Assembly (NCBI GenBank): GCA_023444095.1
Contig: JAEZRP010000026.1
Span: 1 to 10,238 of the forward strand
Length of the DNA: 10,238 nt
Direction: 5' to 3'
Origin: Bacillota bacterium
Lineage (GTDB): Bacteria; Bacillota; Clostridia; Christensenellales; Aristaeellaceae
Both the position numbers and the translations under genes were made by a program. A model generated the notes under the pieces. That model did not search any database and had not been told where the DNA came from. It was given only the letters and a program-made list of their open reading frames with translations. Shown one piece after another: positions 1 to 7,140 of the stretch (the stretch's first letter is position 1; each line of letters opens with the position of its first letter).

Positions 1-20
1 GAATTTTCTCACGAAAATTC
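1..20. repeat. Perfect short inverted repeat (8-bp arms)
   Basis: GAATTTTC (1-8) and GAAAATTC (13-20) are exact reverse complements separated by TCAC. The arms are AT-rich, unlike the GC-rich surroundings. It lies at the window edge, so it may be part of a larger structure or the terminator of an upstream gene. Function is not determinable from the window. Confidence 0.5.
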
Positions 21-45
21 CGTGCGAAATCCGGCTGCAAGAACT

Positions 46-118
46 GATTCGTCGTCCGGCGCGCAAGCGCGCCCTTTGGACGAATCCAAAAGTACCGGCA
101 AAGCTGGCACTTTTGATT
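46..118. repeat. Two adjacent, partly competing hairpins
   Basis: The first hairpin has outer arms GATTCGTC (46-53) and GACGAATC (79-86) and an inner stem GGCGCGC/GCGCGCC (58-64/67-73). The second runs from AAAAGT at 88 to ACTTTT at 114, with a CCGGC/GCTGG core, an AAA loop and one A-C mismatch. It can be lengthened by pairing AATC (83-86) with GATT (115-118), which uses the 3' arm of the first hairpin, so the two outer stems exclude each other. Such an arrangement fits a structured leader or untranslated RNA. No known riboswitch or RNA family was recognised. Confidence 0.45.
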
Positions 119-121
119 GAA

Positions 122-212
122 CATGGAAGGCTGCGGCCCTCCAAACCTCCCGGAGTTCATCGTTTCTTGATTCATGCTTAAGCCCTGTGGCAAAGTGGGG
201 ATCGCTTCCATG
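122..212. other. Gene-free stretch closed by an 8-bp inverted repeat
   Basis: CATGGAAG (122-129) and CTTCCATG (205-212) are exact reverse complements about 75 bases apart, just upstream of a terminator. This could be the closing stem of a small RNA that ends at the terminator at 221-250. Conserved cores of T-box, tmRNA, RNase P, SRP RNA and tRNA were looked for and not seen. No coding sequence with a ribosome binding site is visible between 1 and 320. The RNA interpretation is inference. Confidence 0.3.
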
Positions 213-220
213 CGGGCCGC

Positions 221-250
221 GCGGACTTACAACGTCCGCTCTTTTTTTTT
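221..250 (+). terminator. Intrinsic terminator upstream of terL
   Basis: GCGGAC (221-226) pairs perfectly with GTCCGC (234-239) around a 7-base loop. It is followed by TC and nine consecutive T (242-250). This is a strong rho-independent terminator for + strand transcription. It would stop transcription from upstream and insulate the terminase cassette, or end a small RNA made from the structured stretch before it. Confidence 0.85.
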
Positions 251-274
251 ATGCTCTTGGAAGGGGTGAAAGAT

Positions 275-290
275 CGCCCCGCGCGGGGCG
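275..290. repeat. Perfect 16-bp GC palindrome
   Basis: CGCCCCGCGCGGGGCG is its own reverse complement. It sits between the terminator and the terL ribosome binding site. It could be an operator or recognition site for a dimeric protein, or merely a product of GC-rich composition. Nothing in the window decides between these. Confidence 0.35.
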
Positions 291-338
291 GCACGGGCGG
301 CGGGCTTTCAGACGGGACATATGCGGACGGAGGCAAAA

Positions 339-1769
339 ATGGCGGATCGGAAGGTAATCTGGTCGCCGCAGCCGAAGCAGGCGGCGTTCATGGCGCGGCC
401 GGAGTACGAGGTGCTCTACGGCGGCGCGGCGGGCGGCGGGAAGTCGGACGCGCTGGTGGTGGAGGCGCTGCGGCAGGTGCACATCCCGCACTACCGGGGG
501 ATCCTCTTCCGGCGCACGTATCCGCAGCTCGAGGCGCTGATCGCGCGCTCGAAGCAGATCTACCCGAAGGTGTTTCCGGGCGCGCGCTACCATAAGGCGG
601 AGAAGGTGTGGGAGTTCCCGAGCGGGGCCGTGATCTTCTTCGGCTACATGCAGTACGAGGACGACAAGTTCAACTTTCAGGGGAAGCCCTTTGATTTCGA
701 GGGCTTTGACGAGCTGACGCACTTTTCCGAGGGGCAGTATACCTACCTCATGAGCCGCAACCGCCCGAACGGGGACGATACGCGCGTCTACCTGCGCGCG
801 TCCGCGAACCCCGGCGGGGTGGGGGCGTTGTGGGTGTGCGCGCGGTTCGTGGACGCCGCGCCGCCCATGACGCCCATCGAGGAGGCGTACGAGATCGAGG
901 CGCCGGACGGGAGGATCATCCGGCAGAAGAAGCAAAGGCTCTTCGTCCCGGCGACGGTTTTCGACAACCAGATCCTTCTTTCGCGCGATCCCATGTACCT
1001 CGCGACGCTCAAGTCGCTCCCGGAGGCGGAATCGCGCGCGCTCCTCTACGGCGACTGGCACTCGTTCGAGGGCCAGGTGTTCCGCGAGTGGCGGGACGAT
1101 CCCGCGCACTACCGCGATCGGCTCTTTACCCACGTGATCGAGCCGTTCGATCCGCCCCGGCACTGGACCTGCTGGCGGGGCTTCGACTTTGGGTACGCGA
1201 AGCCGTTCTCGGTCGGGTGGTTCGTGGCGGACGAGGACGGCAAGGTCTACCGCATCCGCGAATTCTACGGCTGCACGGGAAAACCCAACGAGGGCGTGAT
1301 GATGAACGCCGCCGACATCGCGAAAAACATCCGGGAGATCGAAAAAAGCGACCCGATGCTCCGGGGGCGTGAGATCGTGGGGGTGGCCGATCCCTCGATC
1401 TTCGACGAGAGCCGGGGCCAGTCGATCGCCGCGATCATGGCCGATCATCCGAACTACGTGTACTGGCGGCCCGGCGACAACGCGCGGCTCGCGGGCATCC
1501 AGCAGTTTCACTACCGGCTCGCGTTCGACGCGAACGGCGCTTGCATGTTCCAGGTGTTTCACACCTGCCGGGCGTTCATCCGGACGTTTCGCCAGCTGGT
1601 GTACGACCGCAGGAAGGTCGAGGACATCAACACCGAGATGGAGGACCACGCCTACGACGAGTGTCGGTACGTGCTGATGGAACGCCCGATCTCGCAGCGG
1701 CTGCCCGCGCGGGCGGAGGCCCCGGCGCTCGACCCGCTCGACCGCAACATCCACGTTTTCAGGAGATGA
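339..1769 (+). CDS. terL: Phage terminase large subunit (TerL)
   Basis: The ATP-driven motor and nuclease that packages tailed-phage DNA into the procapsid through the portal. The ATG at 339 is preferred over the one at 321 because GGAGG at 329-333 lies 5 bases before it; this gives 476 residues, normal for the family. Visible motifs (339 start): a Q-motif-like WSPQPKQ near the N-terminus; Walker A GGAAGGGKS with Lys35; Walker B ending GFDELTHF with Asp124-Glu125; coupling motif SANPGG at 155-160; then an RNase H-like nuclease with acidic residues in FDFGYAKP (Asp283), GVADPSIFD (Asp351) and HAYDE (Asp440). Order and spacing fit the Terminase_6N/6C type, and all expected catalytic residues are present, so it looks functional. 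The stop codon overlaps the ribosome binding site of the portal gene, implying one transcript. No small subunit (TerS) is seen upstream in the window. Confidence 0.95.
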   Translation: MADRKVIWSPQPKQAAFMARPEYEVLYGGAAGGGKSDALVVEALRQVHIPHYRGILFRRTYPQLEALIARSKQIYPKVFPGARYHKAEKVWEFPSGAVIFFGYMQYEDDKFNFQGKPFDFEGFDELTHFSEGQYTYLMSRNRPNGDDTRVYLRASANPGGVGALWVCARFVDAAPPMTPIEEAYEIEAPDGRIIRQKKQRLFVPATVFDNQILLSRDPMYLATLKSLPEAESRALLYGDWHSFEGQVFREWRDDPAHYRDRLFTHVIEPFDPPRHWTCWRGFDFGYAKPFSVGWFVADEDGKVYRIREFYGCTGKPNEGVMMNAADIAKNIREIEKSDPMLRGREIVGVADPSIFDESRGQSIAAIMADHPNYVYWRPGDNARLAGIQQFHYRLAFDANGACMFQVFHTCRAFIRTFRQLVYDRRKVEDINTEMEDHAYDECRYVLMERPISQRLPARAEAPALDPLDRNIHVFRR

Positions 1770-1781
1770 GGAGGAAAAAAC

Positions 1782-3992
1782 ATGTCTGAAGTTGACCGTT
1801 TCAAGCGCAATGTCCGCCGGCTGCGCGGCGCGCGCGGCCCCATGGCCCCGGCGGGAGCGGCGCGGCCCGAAGGCGCGCCGGGACAGGGTGCGACCGGGCA
1901 GGGGATGCCCGCGCAGGGCATGAACCCCGCCGCGCTCGGCGCGCCCGGACAGGGCATGCCCGCGAATCCCGCAGCAGCCCTCGGCGCGCCCGGACAGGGC
2001 GTACCCACGAACCCCGCAGCATCCCTCGGAATGCTCGCGCAGGGTGCGCCCATGGAGGGCATGAACCCCGCCGCGCTCGGCGCGCCCATGGAGTCTCCCC
2101 CGGACGGAGCCGCGCCCCTGCCCGCGCGCCTTCCCATGCGCAGCGTCGTGGGCGAGACGGAGCTGATCGAGGCGGGCGTCCTCCTGAGCAAGTACCGCGC
2201 GGGCAAGGCGAAGCTCGAGCACCGCGTGATCGCCTGCGAGCAGTGGTGGAAGCTGCGCCAGTGGGATTACCTCGACGGCCACGGGAACCCGCTCGACGAA
2301 AGGCCCGCGTCCGCGTGGCTTTTTAACTGCATCATCTCGAAGCACGCCGACGCCATCGAGGCGTACCCGGAGCCCAACATCCGCCCCCGCGAGGCGGGGG
2401 ACCGGGAGGAGGCGCGGAAGCTCACGTCCATCGTGCCTGTGGTCCTCGAGCAGAACGAGTTCGACGAGACGTATTCCCGGCAGGTGTGGCAGAAGCTCAA
2501 GCAGGGGACGGGGATCTACGGCGTCTTCTGGGACAAGGACAAGCTGAACGGGCTGGGGGACATCGCCATCTCGAAGATCGACGTCCTCTCGATCTACTGG
2601 GAGCCGGGCATCGAGGACATCCAGAAATCGCGCAACGTGTTTACGACGGAGCTTGTGGACATCGACCTTCTGCGGGAGGCGTACCCGGAGGCGCTCGCGG
2701 GCAGAAGCGTCACGGGCCAGAGCTTCCAGCCGCCCAAATACCTTTACGACGATACGGTGGATACGTCCGGCAAGGCGGTCGTGGTCGACTGGTACTACCG
2801 CAAGCTGACCGGGGGGCGGCGCGTGCTTCACTACGTGAAGTACGTGGACGACGTGGTTTTGTACGCCACGGAGAACGACCCGGAGCTCGCGGAGCGGGGG
2901 CTTTACGACCACGGGATGTACCCGTTCATCTTCGACCCGCTCTTTCCCATCGAGGGAAGCCCCTGCGGCTACGGCTACATCGACATCGGCAAGGGGCCGC
3001 AGGCGGACATCGACCGGCTCAATCAGGCGATCCTCAAAAACGCGCTGATGACATCGACGCCGCGCTTCTTCGTGCGCGGAAACAGCGGCATCAACGAGAA
3101 GGAGTTTCTCGACTGGACAAAGCCGCTCGTCAAGGTGGAGGGCGGGCAGCTGGGCGAGAACGACCTTCGGGAGATCCGGCTCACGTCCCTCAACGCCCTG
3201 ACGGTCCAGATCATGCAGGAAAAGGTGAACGAGCTCAAGGAGACGACGGGCAACCGCGACGCCAACACCGGCGGGAGCGCGCCGGGCGTCACGGCGGCAT
3301 CCGCCATCATCGCCATGCAGGAGCAGGCGGGGAAGACTTCCAAGGCCGCGACGCTGTCCGCGTACCGGGCGTTTGGGCGGATGATCGACATGGTGATCGA
3401 GCTGATCCGCCAGTTCTACGACCAGCCGCGCGCGTTCCGCATCCTGGGGGAGAGCGGCGGGGAGGAGTATGTCGCCTTCACGAACGAGGGGATCGCGCCG
3501 CAGCCGCAGGAGATCGAGGGGGCGGACATGGGGCCGCGGCTCCCGGCCTTCGACGTGGACGTGTCCGCGCAGCGGATGAGCGCGTACACCAAGGTTTCGC
3601 AGAACGAGCTCGCGCTCCAGCTATTCCGGATGGGCGTTCTCGATCCGCAGAATTCGGACAAATCGCTGGCGCTTCTTGACATCATGGATTTCGGCCACAA
3701 GGACCTCATCGAGGATAAGGTGCGCAAAAACGGCACGATGTACGGGCTGCTCGCGAAATACCAGCAGATGGCGCTCGCGCTCGCCATGCAGTCGGGCAAC
3801 GCGCAGGCCGCGGAGATGATCGCCCGGAACATCCAGAGCGTGCAGCAGGGCCTCTCCGGCGCGCCGGCGCAGCCGGGGAGCGCGCGGGCGATACTGCCCA
3901 CCGATCCCGTGAAGGGGACGGCGGGGGCGGAGGGCCGCACCGCGCAGAAGGCGCGCGCGCGGGCGCAGCAGGCCGCGCAGCCGAGGATGTAG
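1782..3992 (+). CDS. Phage portal protein, P22-like, with repeat-rich N-terminus
   Basis: The dodecameric portal forms the DNA entry and exit channel at one capsid vertex and is the docking site for TerL. The start is clear: AGGAGG at 1769-1774, 7 bases before the ATG, overlapping the terL stop. The protein has 736 residues, long like P22-type portals. Residues 1-20 are basic and about 20-110 are low-complexity Gly/Ala/Pro/Gln/Met. The folded part starts near 'ELIEAGVLLSKYR' (about residue 127). Portal-like features include WLFNCIISKHADAIEAYPEPNIRPRE, then ISKIDVLSIYWEPG, then the helical stem/wing segment with GPQADIDRLNQAILKNAL and TSTPRFFV, then NTGGSAPGVTAASAIIAMQEQAGK, a common segment in these portals. 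The C-terminal third (about 600-736) is Gln/Ala-rich helix, reminiscent of a barrel or tail. The identification rests on recalled family pattern plus position directly after terL. The N-terminal extension is odd and unexplained. Confidence 0.85.
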   Translation: MSEVDRFKRNVRRLRGARGPMAPAGAARPEGAPGQGATGQGMPAQGMNPAALGAPGQGMPANPAAALGAPGQGVPTNPAASLGMLAQGAPMEGMNPAALGAPMESPPDGAAPLPARLPMRSVVGETELIEAGVLLSKYRAGKAKLEHRVIACEQWWKLRQWDYLDGHGNPLDERPASAWLFNCIISKHADAIEAYPEPNIRPREAGDREEARKLTSIVPVVLEQNEFDETYSRQVWQKLKQGTGIYGVFWDKDKLNGLGDIAISKIDVLSIYWEPGIEDIQKSRNVFTTELVDIDLLREAYPEALAGRSVTGQSFQPPKYLYDDTVDTSGKAVVVDWYYRKLTGGRRVLHYVKYVDDVVLYATENDPELAERGLYDHGMYPFIFDPLFPIEGSPCGYGYIDIGKGPQADIDRLNQAILKNALMTSTPRFFVRGNSGINEKEFLDWTKPLVKVEGGQLGENDLREIRLTSLNALTVQIMQEKVNELKETTGNRDANTGGSAPGVTAASAIIAMQEQAGKTSKAATLSAYRAFGRMIDMVIELIRQFYDQPRAFRILGESGGEEYVAFTNEGIAPQPQEIEGADMGPRLPAFDVDVSAQRMSAYTKVSQNELALQLFRMGVLDPQNSDKSLALLDIMDFGHKDLIEDKVRKNGTMYGLLAKYQQMALALAMQSGNAQAAEMIARNIQSVQQGLSGAPAQPGSARAILPTDPVKGTAGAEGRTAQKARARAQQAAQPRM
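1935..2024 (+). repeat. 45-bp tandem repeat inside the portal gene
   Basis: Two adjacent in-frame 45-base units (1935-1979 and 1980-2024) encode LGAPGQGMPANPAAA and LGAPGQGVPTNPAAS (residues 52-81). Diverged partial copies flank them on both sides (about 1869-1934 and 2025-2093, with GMNPAALGAP occurring twice). Expansion by slippage or unequal recombination is the likely origin. The encoded segment is predicted to be disordered, so copy number may vary between relatives. Confidence 0.8.
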
Positions 3993-4052
3993 GGAATGCG
4001 GTCTGGGAAGTCAACGGGGATTTGACCGGGGATCAGGACATCGTTCGAGGAG

Positions 4053-4072
4053 CCGGGGGCAAAGGCCCCCGG
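4053..4072 (+). promoter_or_regulatory. GC hairpin overlapping the ribosome binding site of the 939-residue gene
   Basis: CCGGGGGC (4053-4060) and GCCCCCGG (4065-4072) form a perfect 8-bp stem with a 4-base loop. The last two bases of the stem are the first G's of GGAGGAGG (4071-4078), the Shine-Dalgarno sequence for the ATG at 4085. The stem could limit ribosome access and lower expression of this gene relative to the portal. No T-run follows, so it is not a terminator on the + strand. The regulatory role is inference. Confidence 0.5.
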
Positions 4073-4084
4073 AGGAGGCAGGAT

Positions 4085-6904
4085 ATGGCATTTTATCATC
4101 CATCGAAAAACGCGAAGAATGTGCCGCTGTCGGACGCCGGAGGCGGCGCGCGCGGGGACGCGCTGACGCCGGAGGAGCTTTGGGCGCGCAAGAAGCGGCT
4201 GCGCGAGGCGGCTGCGCGGCGACGCGAAGAACGGGACGCGGGCGCGCAGCCTTCGCAGGAGGGCGGCGCGAATCCGAAATCAGTATGGCCGCAGGGCGGC
4301 GCGCCGTCCGCAGCGCCGCCCTTGCCCGCGGACGCGCGGGGCTTTCTCGCGGGCGTTCCTTCCCAGGTGTGGCAGCCCGAGGCGCTTCCCGCGGTGGCGC
4401 GGCCAGCGGCACAGGCGGACGATTTTACTTACGACGATTACAGGCAGGCGATGCTCAAAACTTTGGCCCCGCTGGCCGCGGACCGGCGCTTTTCGACCTT
4501 CGGCGCGGGCAGGGAGGCGCTGGACGCGCTGGACGAATACGGCTACCATACCTTCTGGCAGGCGGCGGAGGCGCGAGAGAAAAGGCTCGCCAACCAGGAC
4601 GCGGACCTTCAGGCGCGCTACGATGCCCAGACGCAGCGGGAGGCGAAGATCCTGTCCGACGTGAATGATGGACTCCTCCGCGGGGAGCCGGTCGATCCGC
4701 AGACGAATGAGAAGGTTGCCGCGAACCTGTGGGCGAAAGCCAACGAATATGCAGCGGCGATCGAGATCCTGGACGAAAAAAACGCAGTCGCGGATGAGCT
4801 CTTCCAGCTCCAGCTTAAGCTGTATGCTTTACAAAAAGGTTTGAGCGGGTTCGAATTTCCGGCCGCGCCCAAGAAGCCCAAGCTTGTAACGGAGATTCTA
4901 TCTACAAGAGACGAACTCATTCGGCTGAATGAGCAATGGAGTGAGTTGTTACGCCTGAATCCCGAATACGGGGAAAACGGCGAAAATCTGGCAGCATTGT
5001 GGGACACGTATCGGAACGCCGCGGAGGAGGCCAGCTCGAATGACAATCCCGTCAGCTACGAAGAGAACTGGGAGGCGGCGGAGAGGATGCAGGAGCTTCC
5101 CGCCATCCGGGAATACAAGGAGCATTTGCAGCAGCAGATGGATGAGAACGCCGCGCGGATGAAGGAGGCCGAGGCGCAGAAGGAGAATCTCAAGCAGCAG
5201 GACATTCGCAGGATTGCTCTTGAAAACACGAATTTGTGCCATTCCGTCATCGAGGAGTATGGCGAAGAAAGGATTCCCGAGGCGATTGCGGATCTCCGGA
5301 ACCAGTACAATCGGGAGCCGGATCCCGTGAAACAGGAATCCATCATGGCGTCTATCCGGTATTTGGAGGATTACAGCACAACCGGTTCCCAGCAGACGTC
5401 GATCAATCAGCTGTCGGAAATGTACGCGGGACATGATGCGCTCATGGGCGAACTCGCCGCGGCTGAGGAGCGGGCGGCGTATTGGGAAGAGGTTCTGAAG
5501 TTAGCGGAGAAAGGGTACGCCCTGGACGAGGCGGAGATCGCTGCGACGAACGCGCGGTTTGCCCAAGGCTTTGCGCAGGGGGAAGACGCCGGAGATACGG
5601 ACTTTGTCTCCCGTAAGTTTTTCGAAGCGCACGATCAGTACAACGCCGATCTGGGGCGTTACAGCAGAAGGGAACTGACCCCCGAGGAGCGGGAACGGCT
5701 GATCGATGAGGCTGAGGCGAACCTTCCGCTTGCGGAGAGTGAAGTCGAGCGGATCAAGGGCAAGTTAACGGCTTATGACAGGGCGGTGGCGAAAGCGATC
5801 GAAGATGTGCGGCTGAATGCGGAGAATGGGTATACGGAAATGCCGCGCAGGGCGGATTTTGCCGAGAAATCGAAGATGGTGCCGGGTCATGATATTTATT
5901 TTCAGGAAACAATTATGACGGGAATCGGTCCGTTTCAGCCCGTGTATGATGTGATCAACTTACCTCTCAGCATGACGCGGGAAGGAAGGTATATGACAGA
6001 AGAGGAAAAGTTGATTGCTTACTATATTTACAACACACAGGGGCACGAAGCCACCTATACGTATATCCGGAGTTTCTTGAAATCCGAAATCAACGAGCGA
6101 GAGCACGATGCGCTCATTCAATATGGGCAGCAGCTGATCGAAGAATCGAGCGGGCCTGAAGCGATCCTGTATGGAAGCCTCGCGTCGCTGGTATCCGGCG
6201 TCAGCGATTTCGTCGCGGGTTACCAGACAATCATGGAGAACCTTTTTGAAGGCGATCTTTATTCGGAACACTATCATGGGGCGGGAGAATACAGCGAATC
6301 CGGCAACAATTCCGCATATTATGACCAAGTGAAATCATCATCGTATGACAAGGTGAATCAGTCATATGGGCCGAACGCGGCATTCTTTTTCGCGGCGGGA
6401 ATGGATATTTTGTCGGAGGCACCGGCGGCATTGACCGGGGGAGCGGCGCCGTTTGTGACCAGTATCGCCGGATTTCAAGAGGTATATCGCAATGCCCTGG
6501 ACGACGGTCTTGACAGAGAACAGGCGGTTGCGACGGCAGGTGCCGCGTCCATGATTTCGGCAGCGTTGGGCGCCATTCCACTTGACGAACTGCTATCGTT
6601 TCCGGGGGAAGTTAGCTTGACGGAATCTTTCGCGGCGATCGCCGCGCAGACGGTTGCCGAAGGCGCGTCGAGCGGTGTCGAACGTTATGCCTTTTATCTG
6701 TATGATTATCTTGCCAATGGTGACATGAGCATGTACCAGCGGAGCTTGGATAAGTTGACGGAGAATGGCATGCCGGAGGGCGAGGCGAAAAATGCTGTCA
6801 TGCAGCAAATTGTGTATGATGTGTCGATGGCGATGATATCTGACGCGTTTACCGGCGGCCTCGAGGCGGAAATCGATATGAGCTTCATCGATATTCCCCA
6901 ATAG
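4085..6904 (+). CDS. Large coiled-coil phage structural or ejection protein (unidentified)
   Basis: The ATG at 4085 is chosen because GGAGGAGG (4071-4078) precedes it by 6 bases; the frame is open from 4022 but without a better start. The product has 939 residues. Residues 1-110 are basic and Ala/Gly/Pro-rich, with an Arg-rich helix near 30-45. Long charged helices, probably coiled coils, span about 200-380 and 440-580 (rich in Glu, Lys, Gln, Asn). Residues about 690-840 hold Ala/Gly-rich hydrophobic stretches (LYGSLASLVSGVSDFVAG; AAFFFAAGMDILSEAPAAL; ATAGAASMISAALGAIPL) separated by polar linkers. The C-terminal pattern (FQEVYRNALDDGLDREQAVA, later LTENGMPEGEAKNAV) recalls very large Firmicutes phage proteins with repeated 'GxxxxxA' helices. 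Its place after the portal suggests an internal virion, ejection or head-completion role; it is not a recognisable major capsid protein. GC content falls visibly after about residue 200, hinting at a mosaic join. It ends 29 bases before a strong terminator. Confidence 0.75.
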   Translation: MAFYHPSKNAKNVPLSDAGGGARGDALTPEELWARKKRLREAAARRREERDAGAQPSQEGGANPKSVWPQGGAPSAAPPLPADARGFLAGVPSQVWQPEALPAVARPAAQADDFTYDDYRQAMLKTLAPLAADRRFSTFGAGREALDALDEYGYHTFWQAAEAREKRLANQDADLQARYDAQTQREAKILSDVNDGLLRGEPVDPQTNEKVAANLWAKANEYAAAIEILDEKNAVADELFQLQLKLYALQKGLSGFEFPAAPKKPKLVTEILSTRDELIRLNEQWSELLRLNPEYGENGENLAALWDTYRNAAEEASSNDNPVSYEENWEAAERMQELPAIREYKEHLQQQMDENAARMKEAEAQKENLKQQDIRRIALENTNLCHSVIEEYGEERIPEAIADLRNQYNREPDPVKQESIMASIRYLEDYSTTGSQQTSINQLSEMYAGHDALMGELAAAEERAAYWEEVLKLAEKGYALDEAEIAATNARFAQGFAQGEDAGDTDFVSRKFFEAHDQYNADLGRYSRRELTPEERERLIDEAEANLPLAESEVERIKGKLTAYDRAVAKAIEDVRLNAENGYTEMPRRADFAEKSKMVPGHDIYFQETIMTGIGPFQPVYDVINLPLSMTREGRYMTEEEKLIAYYIYNTQGHEATYTYIRSFLKSEINEREHDALIQYGQQLIEESSGPEAILYGSLASLVSGVSDFVAGYQTIMENLFEGDLYSEHYHGAGEYSESGNNSAYYDQVKSSSYDKVNQSYGPNAAFFFAAGMDILSEAPAALTGGAAPFVTSIAGFQEVYRNALDDGLDREQAVATAGAASMISAALGAIPLDELLSFPGEVSLTESFAAIAAQTVAEGASSGVERYAFYLYDYLANGDMSMYQRSLDKLTENGMPEGEAKNAVMQQIVYDVSMAMISDAFTGGLEAEIDMSFIDIPQ

Positions 6905-6933
6905 CCGCATCGGTTCGCACGAACTGGGAAGAA

Positions 6934-6955
6934 GGCGGAGAACATCCGCCTTTTT
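6934..6955 (+). terminator. Intrinsic terminator ending the phage cassette
   Basis: GGCGGA (6934-6939) pairs perfectly with TCCGCC (6945-6950) around GAACA, directly followed by TTTTT. It lies 29 bases past the stop codon of the 939-residue gene and closes the + strand transcription unit. Confidence 0.9.
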
Positions 6956-7140
6956 GATTGCGTTTATTCGACCATCTGCAAGAATCGGATCAGGAAGTCA
7001 AGCCGATTTGCGCGCATGTCACGGGGCGCCTGGCGAGGCGATCATGCAGAGCGTGGCCGATTCGGACGCCGACTGATCAGGGGGCCGTTCGGCGGGCGCG
7101 GCATCGCCCCCTCTTCCCAGGCCCCCTTGCGGGGCGGCCT
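6956..7140. other. Convergent intergenic region, no gene seen
   Basis: The phage cassette and the GGDEF/EAL gene converge here. There is an 8-bp palindrome CTGATCAG (7073-7080) and a GC-rich imperfect hairpin at 7120-7139 immediately after the stop codon of the leftward gene. That hairpin could end leftward transcription, but it lacks a T-run on the - strand. A short + strand open tail ending in TGA at 7074-7076 was seen but has no supporting start or codon signal. Confidence 0.4.

Noticed and set aside
180..250. T-box leader
   Set aside because: A terminator is present, but the conserved GGTGGNACCGCG core is absent.
321..338. Upstream ATG of terL at 321
   Set aside because: No ribosome site is suitably placed before it, while GGAGG at 329-333 is ideally spaced for the ATG at 339.
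251..595. Possible small gene starting at 251 before terL
   Set aside because: It overlaps the well-supported start of terL in another frame, and its product is Gly/Ala/Arg-rich low-complexity sequence typical of a shadow frame.
1869..2093. CRISPR-like or intergenic repeats
   Set aside because: The repeats are adjacent without spacers, in frame within the portal gene, and diverge at the protein-coding level.
249..2912. 887-codon open frame on the - strand opposite terL and portal
   Set aside because: It is antisense to two well-supported genes, and its Arg/Val/Leu/His/Pro-rich product is what GC-rich third positions generate. No ribosome site or family motifs are seen.
4022..4084. Upstream non-ATG start (TTG at 4022) for the 939-residue gene
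   Set aside because: It has no good ribosome site and would translate through the hairpin and the strong Shine-Dalgarno serving the ATG at 4085.
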